From contig JAJQZP010000047.1 of assembly GCA_025403435.1 (NCBI GenBank), positions 1,178,001 to 1,242,000 of the forward strand: DNA of 64,000 nt, in the 5' to 3' direction. The notes under the pieces were generated by a model. That model worked only from the letters and a program-made list of their open reading frames with translations, was not told where the DNA came from and made no database searches. Within the stretch, counting starts at the first letter, position 1, and each line of letters begins with the position of its first letter. The translations under genes and the position numbers were made by a program. Shown piece by piece: positions 46,326-59,276 of this stretch. The stretch is from Artocarpus heterophyllus (lineage: Eukaryota > Streptophyta > Magnoliopsida > Rosales > Moraceae).

Positions 46326-49214
46326 TTTCTCTCCTATTTGCACTAATCCCATGTTATGAATGAAGAGCTTTTCGCTTAGAGCATGTAAATATTTGAACAG
46401 CCACAAATATTCACAAACTAAAGAAGCCCCAAATGCTGAACATGGAGGAAAAAAGAGAGTGTAGCACTTGAAAATTTTGTGGTGTATTATATATGCAATA
46501 TTTCAAAGTTATTACCAGTAATTTATGAACAAATTTTATGAGCTAAAAGTTATACTCAAAAATTTGTTTATTGTACTAAATGCAATACAAGTGTCACAAG
46601 AATTATTGTTTAAATATGATTTTTATGACAAATTCTATAAGTGTAAATATGAGATTCACAATATTAAAATATTATGCCATAGTCCTAAACAAAGTATGAG
46701 TTAAGTATTCAATGATATGAAGAAGAAAGTTAGATAATGTGCAAAGGAAGGGTGAACTAATGAACTGTTGCAGAATATGTTATAATGGATTTTGAAATGG
46801 AAATGCAGTATAAGAATAATAATGTATGAGATTACATAGTATAAGAAAAATGTTGCATAGAAAATATAGAAATTATAAAATAAGAAATTAGGCCGTATAA
46901 AAGTTATGCAATATGAGAGTTATATAGTAAAAGGATTATATAGTATGGAAATCATATAGTATGAAGATTATGCTGTATAAATTTAAGCTGTATGGAATTA
47001 TACTGTACAGAGGATATGGATAATTATGAAATGTTGTTGAGGTTTGTAAACTATATAGGAAAGTACACCAACAGTATAGGGGAAATATTGCATAATATAG
47101 AATTTGCAATTGAAAAGTCAAAGTTGGATGCCTCAAAAGTTATAGAAATTTCATAAACTTCCTATGGAATGTGGTTTTGACAAGTGTTGTGGGGGCAATT
47201 TTTCTTTGCAATTTAGTCCCTAATGTGGATCTATAAATACCAAAGGGGGTTCTCAAAAAAATATTTGGTTTTATTTCATCAAAATTTCTCCTATTCTATC
47301 CCTCTCAAAACCAATCCTCCTATAGCCAATATACACTCAAAATTTTTTGATTTCATCCTTAAATCATTCCAAGAAGCAAGGAATTGGAGTTCAGACTAGG
47401 GTTCAAGGAATTGAAGGTAAAACCCTAACTTTGATTTTATGTGTTTAAGGGTTTTGGAAAAGCTTTGGATAGGATTTTTATTTGTTGTGCTATGAACTCG
47501 TTGTAAAGGGATTTAGAAGATCTCAAATTTCAAAAAGAGGTGCAAACTTTGGAATTTCTTTGGTAAAAGCCAAAACCCTAAACTTGGCTAAGCTTATGTT
47601 TTGATTAGTATGCATTGTAAGTGTTTCACATGATGTTATGGACTATGGCATGAAAGAAAAACTGCATGATATCATTATTTAATTACGAAATTTCAAAACA
47701 GTAGAGTGAGAAAAACATTTTGAAATTGTTTGAGTTTGATGAAGGGGCTTTTGTGAATTTTAGTCCTTATGAAAAACTAGATGTTATGGTATAAAAGAAT
47801 TATTTTTTATTCCGAGGACAAAAGTGTCAAGAATTTTATATTTTAGGCCAAAACCATAAAACCATGTGGAATTTAATTTTTTAATGTGTAGAGATGGTTT
47901 TTTACATAATTATGGATGGCAAGTAACCTTAAGTTTTATAGCCCAAAAAAATTAGAGAATTTTTTGAAAAACCTATTAAAGGTAAAATTGTCATTTTTAT
48001 AAAGGGTAAATTATTTTGTTAGTCCCCCACCTTTCACAAAAGTGTTATTTTGATCCCCTAACCTTTTTTTTATGTATTAGTCCCCAACTTTACATTTTAG
48101 TTCCTAAGAGACTATTTTAACAGTCAAACCGTAAACTACGATAGTTAAATGCTGCTAGCTATCATTTTTTAATTAAAATTACTAGATTATCCTTCAAAAT
48201 AATGGATACCTTAAAAATTAAGGGTAAATCATAGCCATTGATTTAAAACCACCAAATCACAACTATTGGTTTGATTTTTACCGCAAAACAAATTCAAAAT
48301 CAGTAAAAAAAAAACCAAAAAACCCAAAACCCAATAGGATGCTCCCTCCCCCATCGTCCACCCTGCCTACCGCCCCCCTTCCCAAGCCCGCAACCTCGCC
48401 TCTGTGTTAGTGATTAAAGTTCTTCCTTGCTTACTCCCAAATCCCACAACTCTGATTTCATTGGCTCGGGTTAAGCATGTGTTGTTGATACCAGTACGAT
48501 GTAGGATTGCACCATATTGGAGGTGATTCTGCCATTTTTAGCTATAGATCTTACGATTGTCTCTAAATTAGCCAAAAAAGCCTCGATTTTCAGCAGCTAA
48601 TTGGCAAGGATTTTGGTTTTATAGAAAAAAGGGGATTGCTTTGAGCTGTTAAAAGTGAGGACTTGGTATCTCCATAGTTGACGAAACACGGTTTCTTCCT
48701 TTTAGGTGCTCTAAAATTTAATATTAAAATGAGAAAAAGAAGGAACTTATCAAGATTATTACCATCACAGAAAGGCACAAAAGGCCCAAGTTAAAAGTAC
48801 TTAGTTTGCTCACCAAGAAAGGCTCAAGATCTGACACCAAGTCCAAAGTTCGTCATCCTTTCCAATAGTTTATCATAGAAACCAAATAGAGCACAGAGTT
48901 AGATGAAGAAAAAGAAGAAGGAGACAACTTCGACAACATCTTTGGCTGCCAGAGTTTGGGTTCATTGGGCTTCTACAATAGTAAAGAACTCATTGGCAAA
49001 TCATAGGAGCATCTCTTTGAGCCTACCGCCTAGGCGCCCCCCTCCTCTGCCCATTCCCACAAAGCCCATCCCTAATTCGTGGAGTCGCTTTGCCTATTCT
49101 CGCAAAGCCTATTGCCATCCTCGAAGCCTATTGCTCATCGCCTATCTACCTTCATTGCTCACCCCCAAACCCCTAGCCTTCCAAGTCCCTATTCCCATTG
49201 AGAAAGATTGAGAG
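46326..49214. other. Repeat-like DNA without recognised gene
   Basis: Includes a degenerate ATTATATAGTATGGAA-type repeat (46780-47010), then TATAAATA at 47232-47239 followed by a CT-rich leader and a GAAGGTAAAACC donor-like word, a plan resembling an LTR promoter in plus orientation. A MITE-like end (TTAGTCCCCCACCTTT...) lies at about 48010-48130. A 102-residue Pro-rich frame at 48903-49211 has no recognised motif and is C-rich low-complexity DNA. Confidence 0.4.
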
Positions 49215-52174
49215 TGTCACAACCCGCCTTTTCAGGCTGTGATAAACCTTTTACTTACTTTCTTATAGACAAAAATTTAGGAAATAATTTTTTAATAAAT
49301 ATGTCATACATACTGGTTTTAACAACTTTCAGAATACAAACATATACATATATTTACTTCAACAACCTCTCTTTTACAATAATGTTTACTAAACATTACA
49401 TTTCAAAATAACTCAAAATATACTACAGTGGAAACATACTGCGTCGGAATCCATATCCATTCTGTACATGACTCATCCTTCCGCCAACTCAACTATGAAA
49501 TTATTCTGACTTTCTTATCGGAATACCTACAGCATGAAACACTTAATGAGCTTACACCCAGTAAGTTCCAATATAGCCCGCATGCACAATCAATAAAATG
49601 CATGACCCAATTATGCTTACTTATGAACATTCCTTACCCTTTTTATATCTTATCTCTTACTAGGGCCCAAGTGTTCGTACCACTGTGCACTTAAGTCTTC
49701 GTAACACTGAGACCATATTATATCCTTAAAGTCCTCTTAAGTCAGGAGTCGGTACAACACTTTTCTTAACTTTTGGTGATATAATTACCAGTCCGTTTAT
49801 TGTGGTTATCATACCATGCATGAAGTGATAAACACATGTTATACACAAAACATAAATGCTCTTGTACAATACAGTACACACAAGCACATACTTTATATAC
49901 ACATAGATACACATTAATATACACATTGGTACTTAACATAATATACACACAGGTACATATCATAATATACACCTAGGTATTTATTCTGTATACTCACAGG
50001 TATACACTAATGTACTTATAAGTACTCATGTTATAGTATACACACTGGTATACACCTTGATATACACACAGGTATACATATATATATATATATATTATAT
50101 GTTCCATACCTACAATTTTATACTGTAGGTGGGATGAGAACTTACTTGATTCGTGTACTGTGCAAAGCAACTTCAGTTTCCTCTCTCCTAGACTTCTAGG
50201 TTCCTGTTGGCCAATTACAAAGCTATTAGGCAAAGTTCACTATTTCCTCTATGTCTCATTACGAAACAATCATAAATTAATAAATTGAGTTGTATGATTA
50301 TATACAACTCCACTAACTCCCGGTTTTCTTATTTCAATCCAACCTTACCTTATCATTTCAAACGAAGGCGGAAGTCTGTCTAATCATTCCTTTTTCCCCA
50401 TCTAGGGACATTTTAGAGCGATTCGGTCTACTCGAGAAAAATGACGATTTTGCCCCTACGGGCCTACTAACTTTCCCGAGCTCAATTTTGCTATTCTAAC
50501 AAGAAAGTGACGTATTAATTTCAAAACAATGATCTAATGGGTCGGATCTCCTTATTTCATCTCTATGCGCCATTTAATAAAACTTTAGAATTTAACTTTG
50601 ATTTGAAAATTTTGACAATTTTACCTGTAGGACTAAAATTAATCTTTTTAAACCATAATTTGCCATTTTTCATAAGGAACATTTTTACTTAAAGTACTAT
50701 ACCCTAAATCATTTTGGAAAATGACATTTTTTCCCTTTTAAAATTTTTTCTTATTTTAACAAATTCTTGAAAAATTAAAATCTCTCAAACGGTTGAGATT
50801 TTCAACGAACCGTCCATGATACCTAACAGTTTTGTTGAGATCTACAACTTTTGTGTTTTAACTTTTTTGAAATTCTTACTCTATAGGGTGGTTCTTTCAA
50901 TTTAGTCCTTAGGATATTTTTGTAAAAATCCATTTCGAAACTGCCTCCCAGCCACTGTATAAGCAGTTTCAACCTTTTCCTAGGTCATTTTTGTCCTCTA
51001 CCACTATTTTTACAATACTAATACCAAAATTACAAAAACAACACTTTTTATATAAACTACCATTTTCAACATTTAAACCTCAATTTTCACAACATCATCA
51101 CACCATAATTCATATTTCAATGGAATTCAATCAAAAACTTGCTCAAGAAACCATAAACTTTTAAGTCAAAATCAAAATAAAAATCACAAAATTTTAAAAC
51201 TTTAAACATCAAAACTTACCCAACTTGACAACTTTGTGATTCTTGCCCTCCAAGGCTCCTTTGAATCCTTTTTCCTAAATATTTTTCATGTAAAAACACC
51301 ATGAATCAACCTCTCCCTTAACCATGAAAAATCCCTTTGAAAACTTGAAAAAAAGTTTAGGTTTTACCTCAAAATTTATGGAAATTCCTTGAACTTAACT
51401 TGTTGAACTTTCTTGGGGTTATTTTTGCAAAGATTTGGGTTGAGAAAATTTTTGAGGAGGTCCAACAATGGCTGCTATGGGCTAGAGAAGAAGAAGAAAT
51501 GAAAAAAAATGGGATTTTTGTGGCTTAAACCAACATTTAATGCATCCTTATCCTCTTAGGTGACTCATAGGTAATCATGTGGATTACCATGTGGCATAAA
51601 GTGATTGGGCCACCTTTTATGGCATGGTGGCCCAATAGAAACTCAATGGGTGTCTAATTTGTGGGGCCCTAAAATTTACACTGTGTAATTTTTACAACAT
51701 AGTATTTTTCTTACACTATCATGGTCAAATCAGTGCAAACTCATATCCTTAGACTACATAAAAAAAATTTCTTACCTTTGGAGGCCAAATGTAACGTTTC
51801 CCATATCTATGTTTTCACTTAGCAGTATATTTATACTGCTTCGGCCTTCCTTTTCACACTAGGTTGGGTCACTATGGACTCTATGGCTTATTTGTATTCT
51901 AATTACCCAGTCATTTGTATCACAATTTTACAATTAATTGTGATGTAAAATTCATTTTATGGATATTATTTATAAATTTTCTAGTAATTAAACTCATAAA
52001 ACCTGTATTATTAATATCTAACATTATATCACATTTACAGTAAAATATCCAATTAATACCACTTATTTGTACATTGTCACAATTTTTTACAAAATAATAA
52101 TTTTAAGGGTAAATTCATTAATTAAACATAATTAAATATTAGGTTTTATTAATGAATTTTTCCTGATCATTACA
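49215..52174 (-). repeat. 3' LTR of the degenerate chromovirus
   Basis: 2960 bp, beginning TGTCACAACCCGCC and ending CATTACA on the plus strand. Contains ATACACACAGGTA-type repeats (49850-50085). Highly similar by eye to 60265-63192. Confidence 0.85.
49850..50085. repeat. ATACACACAGGTA tandem-like repeat in LTR
   Basis: Eight or so irregular copies of TATACACACAGGTAC with ~25-35 bp spacing. The counterpart in the other LTR is at about 60905-61130. Confidence 0.7.
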
Positions 52175-52234
52175 ATCTACCCTCTTTAAAAATTTTCGTC
52201 CCCGAAAATTAAAACAATTCCGGGTAGACTTTTC

Positions 52235-52925
52235 TCATTTCGTCTTCTCATTCCCAGGTTGCTTCTTCCACTTGTTGATTATGCCATATAAAACTTTGAC
52301 GAGTGGTATCTTCTTATTCCGTAAATCCTTCTCTTCTTGAGTTAAGATTTGAATTGGTTTTGTCCTCATAAGACAAGTTCTCTTGCACTTCAATAGGCTC
52401 ATGCGGAAGTTTATGTGAGGAATCAAGTACATAAAGTTTATGTGAGGAATCAAGTACATACTTTTTTAGCATGGGTGCATGGAATACATTATGTACCGAT
52501 GCCATTTTAGAGGGTAGGGCTAACTTGTAAGCCACTTTACCTACTCTTTCCAAGATTTCATATGGTCCAACGTACCTTGGACTGAGTTTTTTCTTTTTTT
52601 CGAATCTTACTACTCCTTTCATTGGTGTTATTTTCAAAAAGACTAAGTCCCTTACTTAAAACTTTAAAGGTCTCTATCATTGATTAGCATAACTCTTCTA
52701 TCAACTTAAAGCCATTTCCATCCGTTGACAGATTAACTTTACATCTTCTGTTGTTCTTTGAACAAAATCAGTGGTCGACAACGCCTTTTCTCGGGGTTTG
52801 TACTAATGTAAAGGTGATCTACATCTTCTTCCATATAGAGCTTCATATGGAGCCATACCAATGGAGGTTTGGTAAATGTTATTGCATGCAAATTCGATCA
52901 AAGGAAGCTTTTTATCCCATCCTCC
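52235..52925 (-). pseudogene. Chromovirus integrase C-terminus and chromodomain remnant
   Basis: 52314-52637 reads LSPRYVGPYEILERVGKVAY and VHNVFHAPMLKKY, the GPY/F-like integrase end and the linker to the chromodomain, as in the intact element ([19 protein letters not shown]). A perfect 27-bp tandem duplication (52407-52460) repeats the residues YVLDSSHKL. Farther right, to 52925, decayed integrase sequence continues to the solo LTR. Stops interrupt the frame. Confidence 0.8.
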
Positions 52926-52929
52926 TTTG

Positions 52930-54916
52930 TGTTAGACATGTATGCCCTAAGGAGTAAAAATGTAATAAGTTTTTGGAGACATTTTTATTAATAAAGAATT
53001 TATTCATTATTTATATACCAAATCTTGTCCTTTTTATGTTCATATTTATTGAATGTATGTTAAGCAAATAATAGTTTGAGACTATCAGTCTAAACCTTAA
53101 GAATTGGGCATATGATGGACAGATTATGCGGAAGACACGATTCTTAAGGTGATGGTCTAAAACATAAGATCCACAATCGAGGGAATAAAGTTGGGCCCTT
53201 TATTCATGCAATTGTTATGTTGTCTATATCCCTTTTGGGAGATGGTTTGTCTGGACCATCGGAGGTGGACTCTGTGAATAGAAACATTGGCATGTTGTTA
53301 CAAGTGACAATGTGTTGGATCGGGACAAAAAGTGAATTGATTTGGATTAATAATTCTGCCTCGGCAAACCGATTCACTTTAGACAATCATTTGTGTTGTG
53401 TCTTAATCTTGAGATGAATAGTGGGCCCATTATCTTGACTTATGTCTTTTGATGTACCAAAGGGTGACACCCACATCTTAATAGTGGTATTCATGCCGGT
53501 ACGTTGGAGGCATGACTCTTGATGACATAGACTTGTTATTCATAGATATGGAATCCATAACTCCTCTTTAGGAGTAATGATATCCTCTTATATGCGTTGT
53601 CCTGTAATTGCAAAACTAGAGCGCTCAACCATTTGGATACATAGGTGTAATCGAATAGTAAATTGTCTTTGGATGGTAAGTTTTCTAATGGTGAGATAAT
53701 GGAACGTAAGATAAAAATAATCGAGAAGGTAAGATAGAACTTTTCCTTAAGCTGATTATGGATTATCATATGGGGATACGATACACTATGATATGTCATG
53801 GAGACTTAGCTATACGAGCTTCGTAATTCTATATAGTTCGAGAGTATAGCTCCAAGCTTTTAGTGGAGTAGCGTTGGAGTTGATAATTCTGAAATGTATA
53901 TCTGGGATATTGGGTTTCATAATTATCAAGAGCTTGAATTATATAGGTCCATTTGGTCCCCTTTGCTAGCTCATAAAATCTTGTAACGATATGGCGTGCT
54001 TTTTCAATAATTGGTGACTTATGTCGGATTTGTCAGATTGGTTTAAAATTTGAAAGAATCAAACAATTCATGTCTGTTTATTGGTTGAATTAATTTTGTG
54101 ATAAAATTAATTCTAGATAAACTTGTTGGATTGTTAAGATCGGATAATTCTTGTCTGTTTATCGATTGATTTAATTGGATAAATTAGATCAAGATAAACT
54201 TGTAGAATTATTGTGAATTGATTTATTTTCTTAGAGATTATCTTGATAAAGTTGTTTTGATTAGATAACTTCTCTATTGGGCTATTTGAATTAAAACTGA
54301 GAACTTATCTTATAGAATCTCGGGTGAAAAATAAAATATTCGCGAAGATATTTACGCGGTAGTTTGGCCTGCCGATGGGACCTGTTCAGCCTGCTGATTA
54401 GCGAAGGATAAGATTATGCATTTCTACATGAATCTTATCAGATATTGATCTGAACTTGATTTTGTTTCGAGTTTTTGAGACCTAATATGATAAGGACTGA
54501 CCCTAGGACCAATCTCTATATAAAAGGGAGTAAGTCTTATGAGTTACTCAGATCAATTGAGAGATTAAGAGTGATACTCTGCTACTGAGAATCTGAAGAC
54601 TCCCTGAGAGCTTTTGTTCACAAATCACGAACACTTGCTTTGGGTTCTCTCAATTGGTTGGAAGGAGAGTCACCGGTGGAAGAGCTATACGTGTGAGCCC
54701 ACACTCACTCTGGTCGTGGATAGAGAATAGCAAAGAAGACCAGTTGGTTGAGGCTCTTCTGGAACGTTACTTCTCTACACGGATTGTGGAGGTTCTTCGG
54801 CACACAAAGGTTAGTAAAATCTGGTTAATCCATGCATATAGCATGTCATACTTGTGTTTTGTAAATTACTCTGATATAAAATTTTTAAAATTCTGCTACG
54901 CACCGTTTTTTCAACA
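52930..54916 (+). mobile_element. Solo copia LTR inside chromovirus integrase
   Basis: 1987 bp, TGTTAGACATG...CAACA. Flanks CTTTG (52925-52929) and ATTTG (54917-54921) share TTTG. The integrase reading frame continues across the two flanks once the LTR is ignored. TATA box TATATAAAA at 54517-54525. A short cluster of the palindromic word is at 54363-54400, here with the core in the CGGCCTGCCG direction (TTGGCCTGCCGAT). Confidence 0.88.
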
Positions 54917-57900
54917 ATTTGAAATCTAGCACACATGCTCTTAACATATACTCTAAAGTCTGAATAGTCCTTTCCGACTGACCATCCGTTTGAGGGTGGA
55001 AGGCTGTGTTGAATGTTAGCTTTGTTCCCATTGCTTGATAAACGCTCTTCTAGAACTTGGAAGTGAACCGACCATCACGATCAAAGATGATGGATTTCGG
55101 GACTCCATGGTATCTAAATATTTGTGTGACATATAATTTAGCTAGTCGTTCAACAGAACTACTAAGTTTAATGGGTAAAAAGTGCATAGATTTGGTCAAT
55201 CTATCTACAATTACCCATATAGTATCATGTCCTCCTATAGTTCTGGGTAGTCCAGTCACCAAATCCATAGTTATTTGGTCCCATTTCTACTTTGGAATAT
55301 CTATCTTTTGCAGCTCACTTGCCGATCGTTGGTGTTCAGCCTTCACCTTTTGACACGTGAGACATTTGCTGATGAATCTCACAATGTCATTCTTAATTCC
55401 ATGTCACCAGTAGTGCTTTTTCAAATCTTGGTACATTTTTGTAGCTCTTGGATGAGCTAGATGCAGTGCCTCATGAGCTTCTTTCAATATTTCTTCTTTA
55501 ATTCCTCATCGCTGGGGATGCATAATTTGCCTTTATAACGGAGAATGCCATCTTTCGGGATGCTAAATTCTGCTTCTTTATTCTCGAAAACCTCTTTCTT
55601 AGCTTTGAGTAGGGATGGATCTGCTTATTGTCGCTCCTTTAAATTCTCCAAAATAGCAAGTTGGAACGATAAATTGGCTAATCCCCCCGTGACTAGCTCT
55701 ATTCCTGCTTCTACCAAGTCTTTTTCAAGAGGTCTTGGCATTAATTGCACCATTACAAGCGAAGATGTCGTTCTACGACTAAGTGCATCAGCTACTCGGT
55801 TAGCCTTTCCTAGGTGATATAAAAATTTATAGTTGTAGTCTTTAACCAGTTCTAGCCATCTTCGCTCTCTCATGTTGAGTTCCTTCTGCATGAAGATATA
55901 TTTCAGACTCTAGTGGTCTGTATAAATTTCACACTTAGCTCTATATAAATAATGACGCCAAATCTTCAATGCAAATACAACTGCTGCTAACTCTAAGTCA
56001 TGCGTTGGATAGTTCCTTTCATGATCCTTTAGCTGTCAGGATGCATACGCAATTACCTTTCCGTTTTGCATAAGTACAGCTCCCAAGCCTATCTTTGATG
56101 CATCACTGTAAATCATGTAGTTTCCTAGATTCGGATCCGATATGGTCAATACTGGGGCACTCGAGAGTCGTCTGTTTAGTTCCTAGAAACTCTCTTCACA
56201 CTTCTTGGTCCATTCATATTTAGCTGCTTTCCTTGTAAAGGCCATGAGTGGTGCTACAAGTCTGGAGAATCCTTCTACAAAACGTTGATAATATCCTGCT
56301 AAATTGATAAAACTTCTAATCTTAATAACACTTTTCAACATAGGCCACTTATTTACAGCTTCTACCTTTGAAGGGTCAACAGAGACTCCATCTTGTGAGA
56401 CCACATGCCCTAAGAAATGAACTTTTTCTAGCCAAAATTCACATTTTGAAAACTTGGCATACAATTGATGTTTTCTTAACAACTGTAGCGCAATCCTCAA
56501 GTGTTTCTCATTTTCCTCCGGCTTTCTTGAATAGATGAGGATGTCGTCGATGAAAACGATAACGAATTTATCGAGATAGTCCTTGAAAATATGGTTCATA
56601 AGATCCATAAAGGCTACGGGGGCATTGGTCAGTCCAAAGGGCATAACGCAGAATTAGTAATGTCCATAACGTGTTTGGAATGCTATCTTTGGCACATCCT
56701 CTTCCTTGACTCGTAGTTGATGATATCCAGAGTGTTGGTCGATTTTCGAGAATACTGACGCTCCTTTCAATTGATCAAATAGGTCATCAATCCTTAGAAG
56801 TGGATACTTGTTTTTAGTCATGACCTTGTTCAATTCTCGGTAGTCAATACACATCCGTAAGGTTCCATCTTTCTTCTTGACAAATAAAACTGGTGCTTCC
56901 CATGGGGAATGACTTGGCTGAATAAATCCTTTATCTAGCAGTTCTTGTAATTGCACCTGTAGCTCTTTGAGTTCTCCTAGAGCCATACGATATGGTGCCT
57001 TCGAAATCGAGGCTGTACCTAGGGTCAATTCAATTTTGAATGAAATCTCCCGCTCCAACGGTAAGCCCGGTAATTCGTCTGGAAATACGTCAGTGAATTC
57101 TTTTACTATGGGGACATTCTCTGGTCCTAATTGAGCCTCTTGTTCTTTGTTTACTAAGTTCACCAGATAATCGGTGCATCCACTTTCCAACATCCTTCTT
57201 GCTTTCAACACTGAAATTAGTGCCTTTGGAGCCTTAGGAATCTTCCCTAAATACACGAACTTCTCACTTCTAGAAGGTCGGAATGTAACCTTGCGATGTC
57301 GACAGTTAATCTTAGCCGTGTATTTTCCCAGGAAATCCATTCCCAAGATAACTTCATAATCTTGTATATCAATTATTATCAAATCGATATACAATTCTTT
57401 TCCACAAATAATGATGGGTACATAACGTAACCAAAAATCAGAATTTAATATCTCCCCAGAGGGAAGTGCAGTTCTAAAAGTCTATTATATTCTATCTCTT
57501 TCGTTTCCTATCTATTTGGCAAACTTAAGCGATGCAAATGAATGCGTTGCTCCAGAATCGAATAAAACATAGGCATTAGTATTGGCAACAGAAAACTGAC
57601 CTATCACCACTGATGAAGTTCCTGCATCATCTTCTTTCTTCATGTAGGCATAAATCCGTCCACTAGGTTCCGGAGCTTCCAAGCGTCCCTAACTGACACT
57701 AGGGCCTTCAATCTGCGCTTGGACTGCCTGAAACTGGGTTCCCTGAGGCCTTTGCTGACTCTGAGTATTTTGATTCTGGGGATTGGAAAAATAGTTTCTG
57801 GCATAGTGCTCTTCTTTGCCACAGAGGAAGCACTTATTGGTGCCAACTTTACATTCTCCAACATGTCTCTTCCCGTACTAACTGTAGAGAGGCTTATTAT

Positions 57901-58147
57901 TCCCTACATCACTGATTCTCTTTTAGGGTTGTCTTTTTTGATTCTTTGAATTAACCACATTCAATTTCCTCTTATTATTAGCACTGCGGTTTCGTCCAGC
58001 TGGATGACTCTGGGACTGCCCTTGACTCAAAACGCTTCCTTGTCCCTTGGGTTGTAAAGCTTGACTCTGTTTGGCTAAAGCTTTCTCCTCCTTTTGAGCT
58101 TTGAAAATTCTTGCTTTCTCCTGCTTGTTGCGGGCGATTCTAAATTC
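54917..58147 (-). pseudogene. Degenerate chromovirus pol (protease to integrase)
   Basis: Read right to left. The zinc knuckle near 57800-57850 has its last Cys changed to Tyr (CFLCGKEEHYARNY). Protease FDSGATHSF is near 57550. RT is at 56654-57394 ([26 protein letters not shown]), then an in-frame TAA, then 56183-56644 with FIDDILIYS. RNase H is at about 55625-56170 and integrase at 55050-55560 (MDLVTGLPRT, VDRLTKSMHF). Several stops make it inactive. Closest in plan to the intact chromovirus at 12208-21258 but clearly a different family. Confidence 0.88.
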
Positions 58148-58873
58148 AGCTCTAGTAGCCCGTTCAATTCAATCTTCGACATCTTTAGGGGCTTGCCCTC
58201 CACTATCGATTACAAGGGCGATGTTGGTTCAGAACATCCGCATGAGTCTTCTTATCCGCTCCTGATCAGTGGGTACCAGTTTGGGGCAAAGTCGTGCTAA
58301 TGGATTAAATCTCTTTACAATGTCAGCCACTGACATGTTGCCTTGTTTAAAATTGTTGAATTCTTCTTGCTGGGCTGCCATTGTTTCCACATTGAAATAA
58401 GCCCTTCCGAATTCCTCCAAGAAATCTAGCCACGACATTTTGTTTACATTCCTTCTATATTTTACCGACTCCCACCATCTCCTAGCATCCTCGGTGAGAG
58501 AAAATGAGGCACATAAGACTTTCTCACGGTCATTGAGCCCCATAAGTTTCAGAACCCATTCTATGCCAGTAAGCCAATCATCGGCTTCTAGTGGATTAGT
58601 AGATCCGTCAAATTCCAGGGCTTTCATCTATTGGAATCTTTCATAAAATTCAGTAGCAGATGCTTCTGGAACAGCTAGTGCAGCTGGTTCTACTGGCTGA
58701 GGCGGTGGTACTGGGGGTGGCGAGTTCGCATGTGCTTGTGGTTCAGGATTCTGGTTCGCTAACTGTTCTCTTAACTTTTGCATTTCTAACTCCTAAACTT
58801 GGAGTTTCTGTTGTAACTCTGTAATCATGGCCATTAGGTCCTGATTCGCAGGTCCTCCGGGCACATTAGCCAT
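58148..58873 (-). pseudogene. Degenerate chromovirus gag
   Basis: The start is likely at 58873 (ATGGCTAATGTGCC). The open part 58229-58627 has the Retrotrans_gag signature (FDGSTNPLEADDWLTGIE, then ARRWWESVKY and the NFKQGNMSVADIVKRF segment). A stop lies just before MKALEFDGS. A Gln- and Pro-rich N-terminal segment precedes it. Confidence 0.82.
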
Positions 58874-58879
58874 CGATAA

Positions 58880-59276
58880 TAAAGTTTGTTTACAAATCTA
58901 CCGTGCCATTTCATAATTACGTCAGTATATACTATTAACTTAATAATATTTTAAAAAATATCAAATAGCATAAATACGTGCAAACATGAGCAGTGACATA
59001 AACTCAATATCTCATTTCATACATTTCATTTTATTAACTTCTTTCTTTTACATTACATAAGTAACTAACATGCATACTTACTTTCCTTTCTTACATGAAC
59101 TGTTCATATCATTTTCGGAAGCAGTAATCACTTCCGGCTACACATACCCTATCGCCGCGAAGGACCCCACTTGCCGAATGCACACGCATATACAAAAACA
59201 ACAAGGCCCAAAACTGTGCTAATCACACATCTATGTACATCTTAATACATACAATTCATCATAGGTCCCTTTTCTT
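58880..59276. other. Spacer between the two gag-like frames
   Basis: AT-rich, no frame on either strand that resembles a retrotransposon domain. Confidence 0.5.

Noticed and set aside
48010..48250. Complete long-TIR MITE
   Set aside because: A left-end-like stretch is visible but no matching inverted end or target duplication could be located.
48903..49211. Pro-rich 102-residue protein
   Set aside because: C-rich low-complexity DNA without domain, promoter or splice evidence.
49726..50233. Tyr/Cys-rich frames such as 49726-49926 and 60775-61080
   Set aside because: Translations of the ACACAGGTA repeat in LTRs; no domain.
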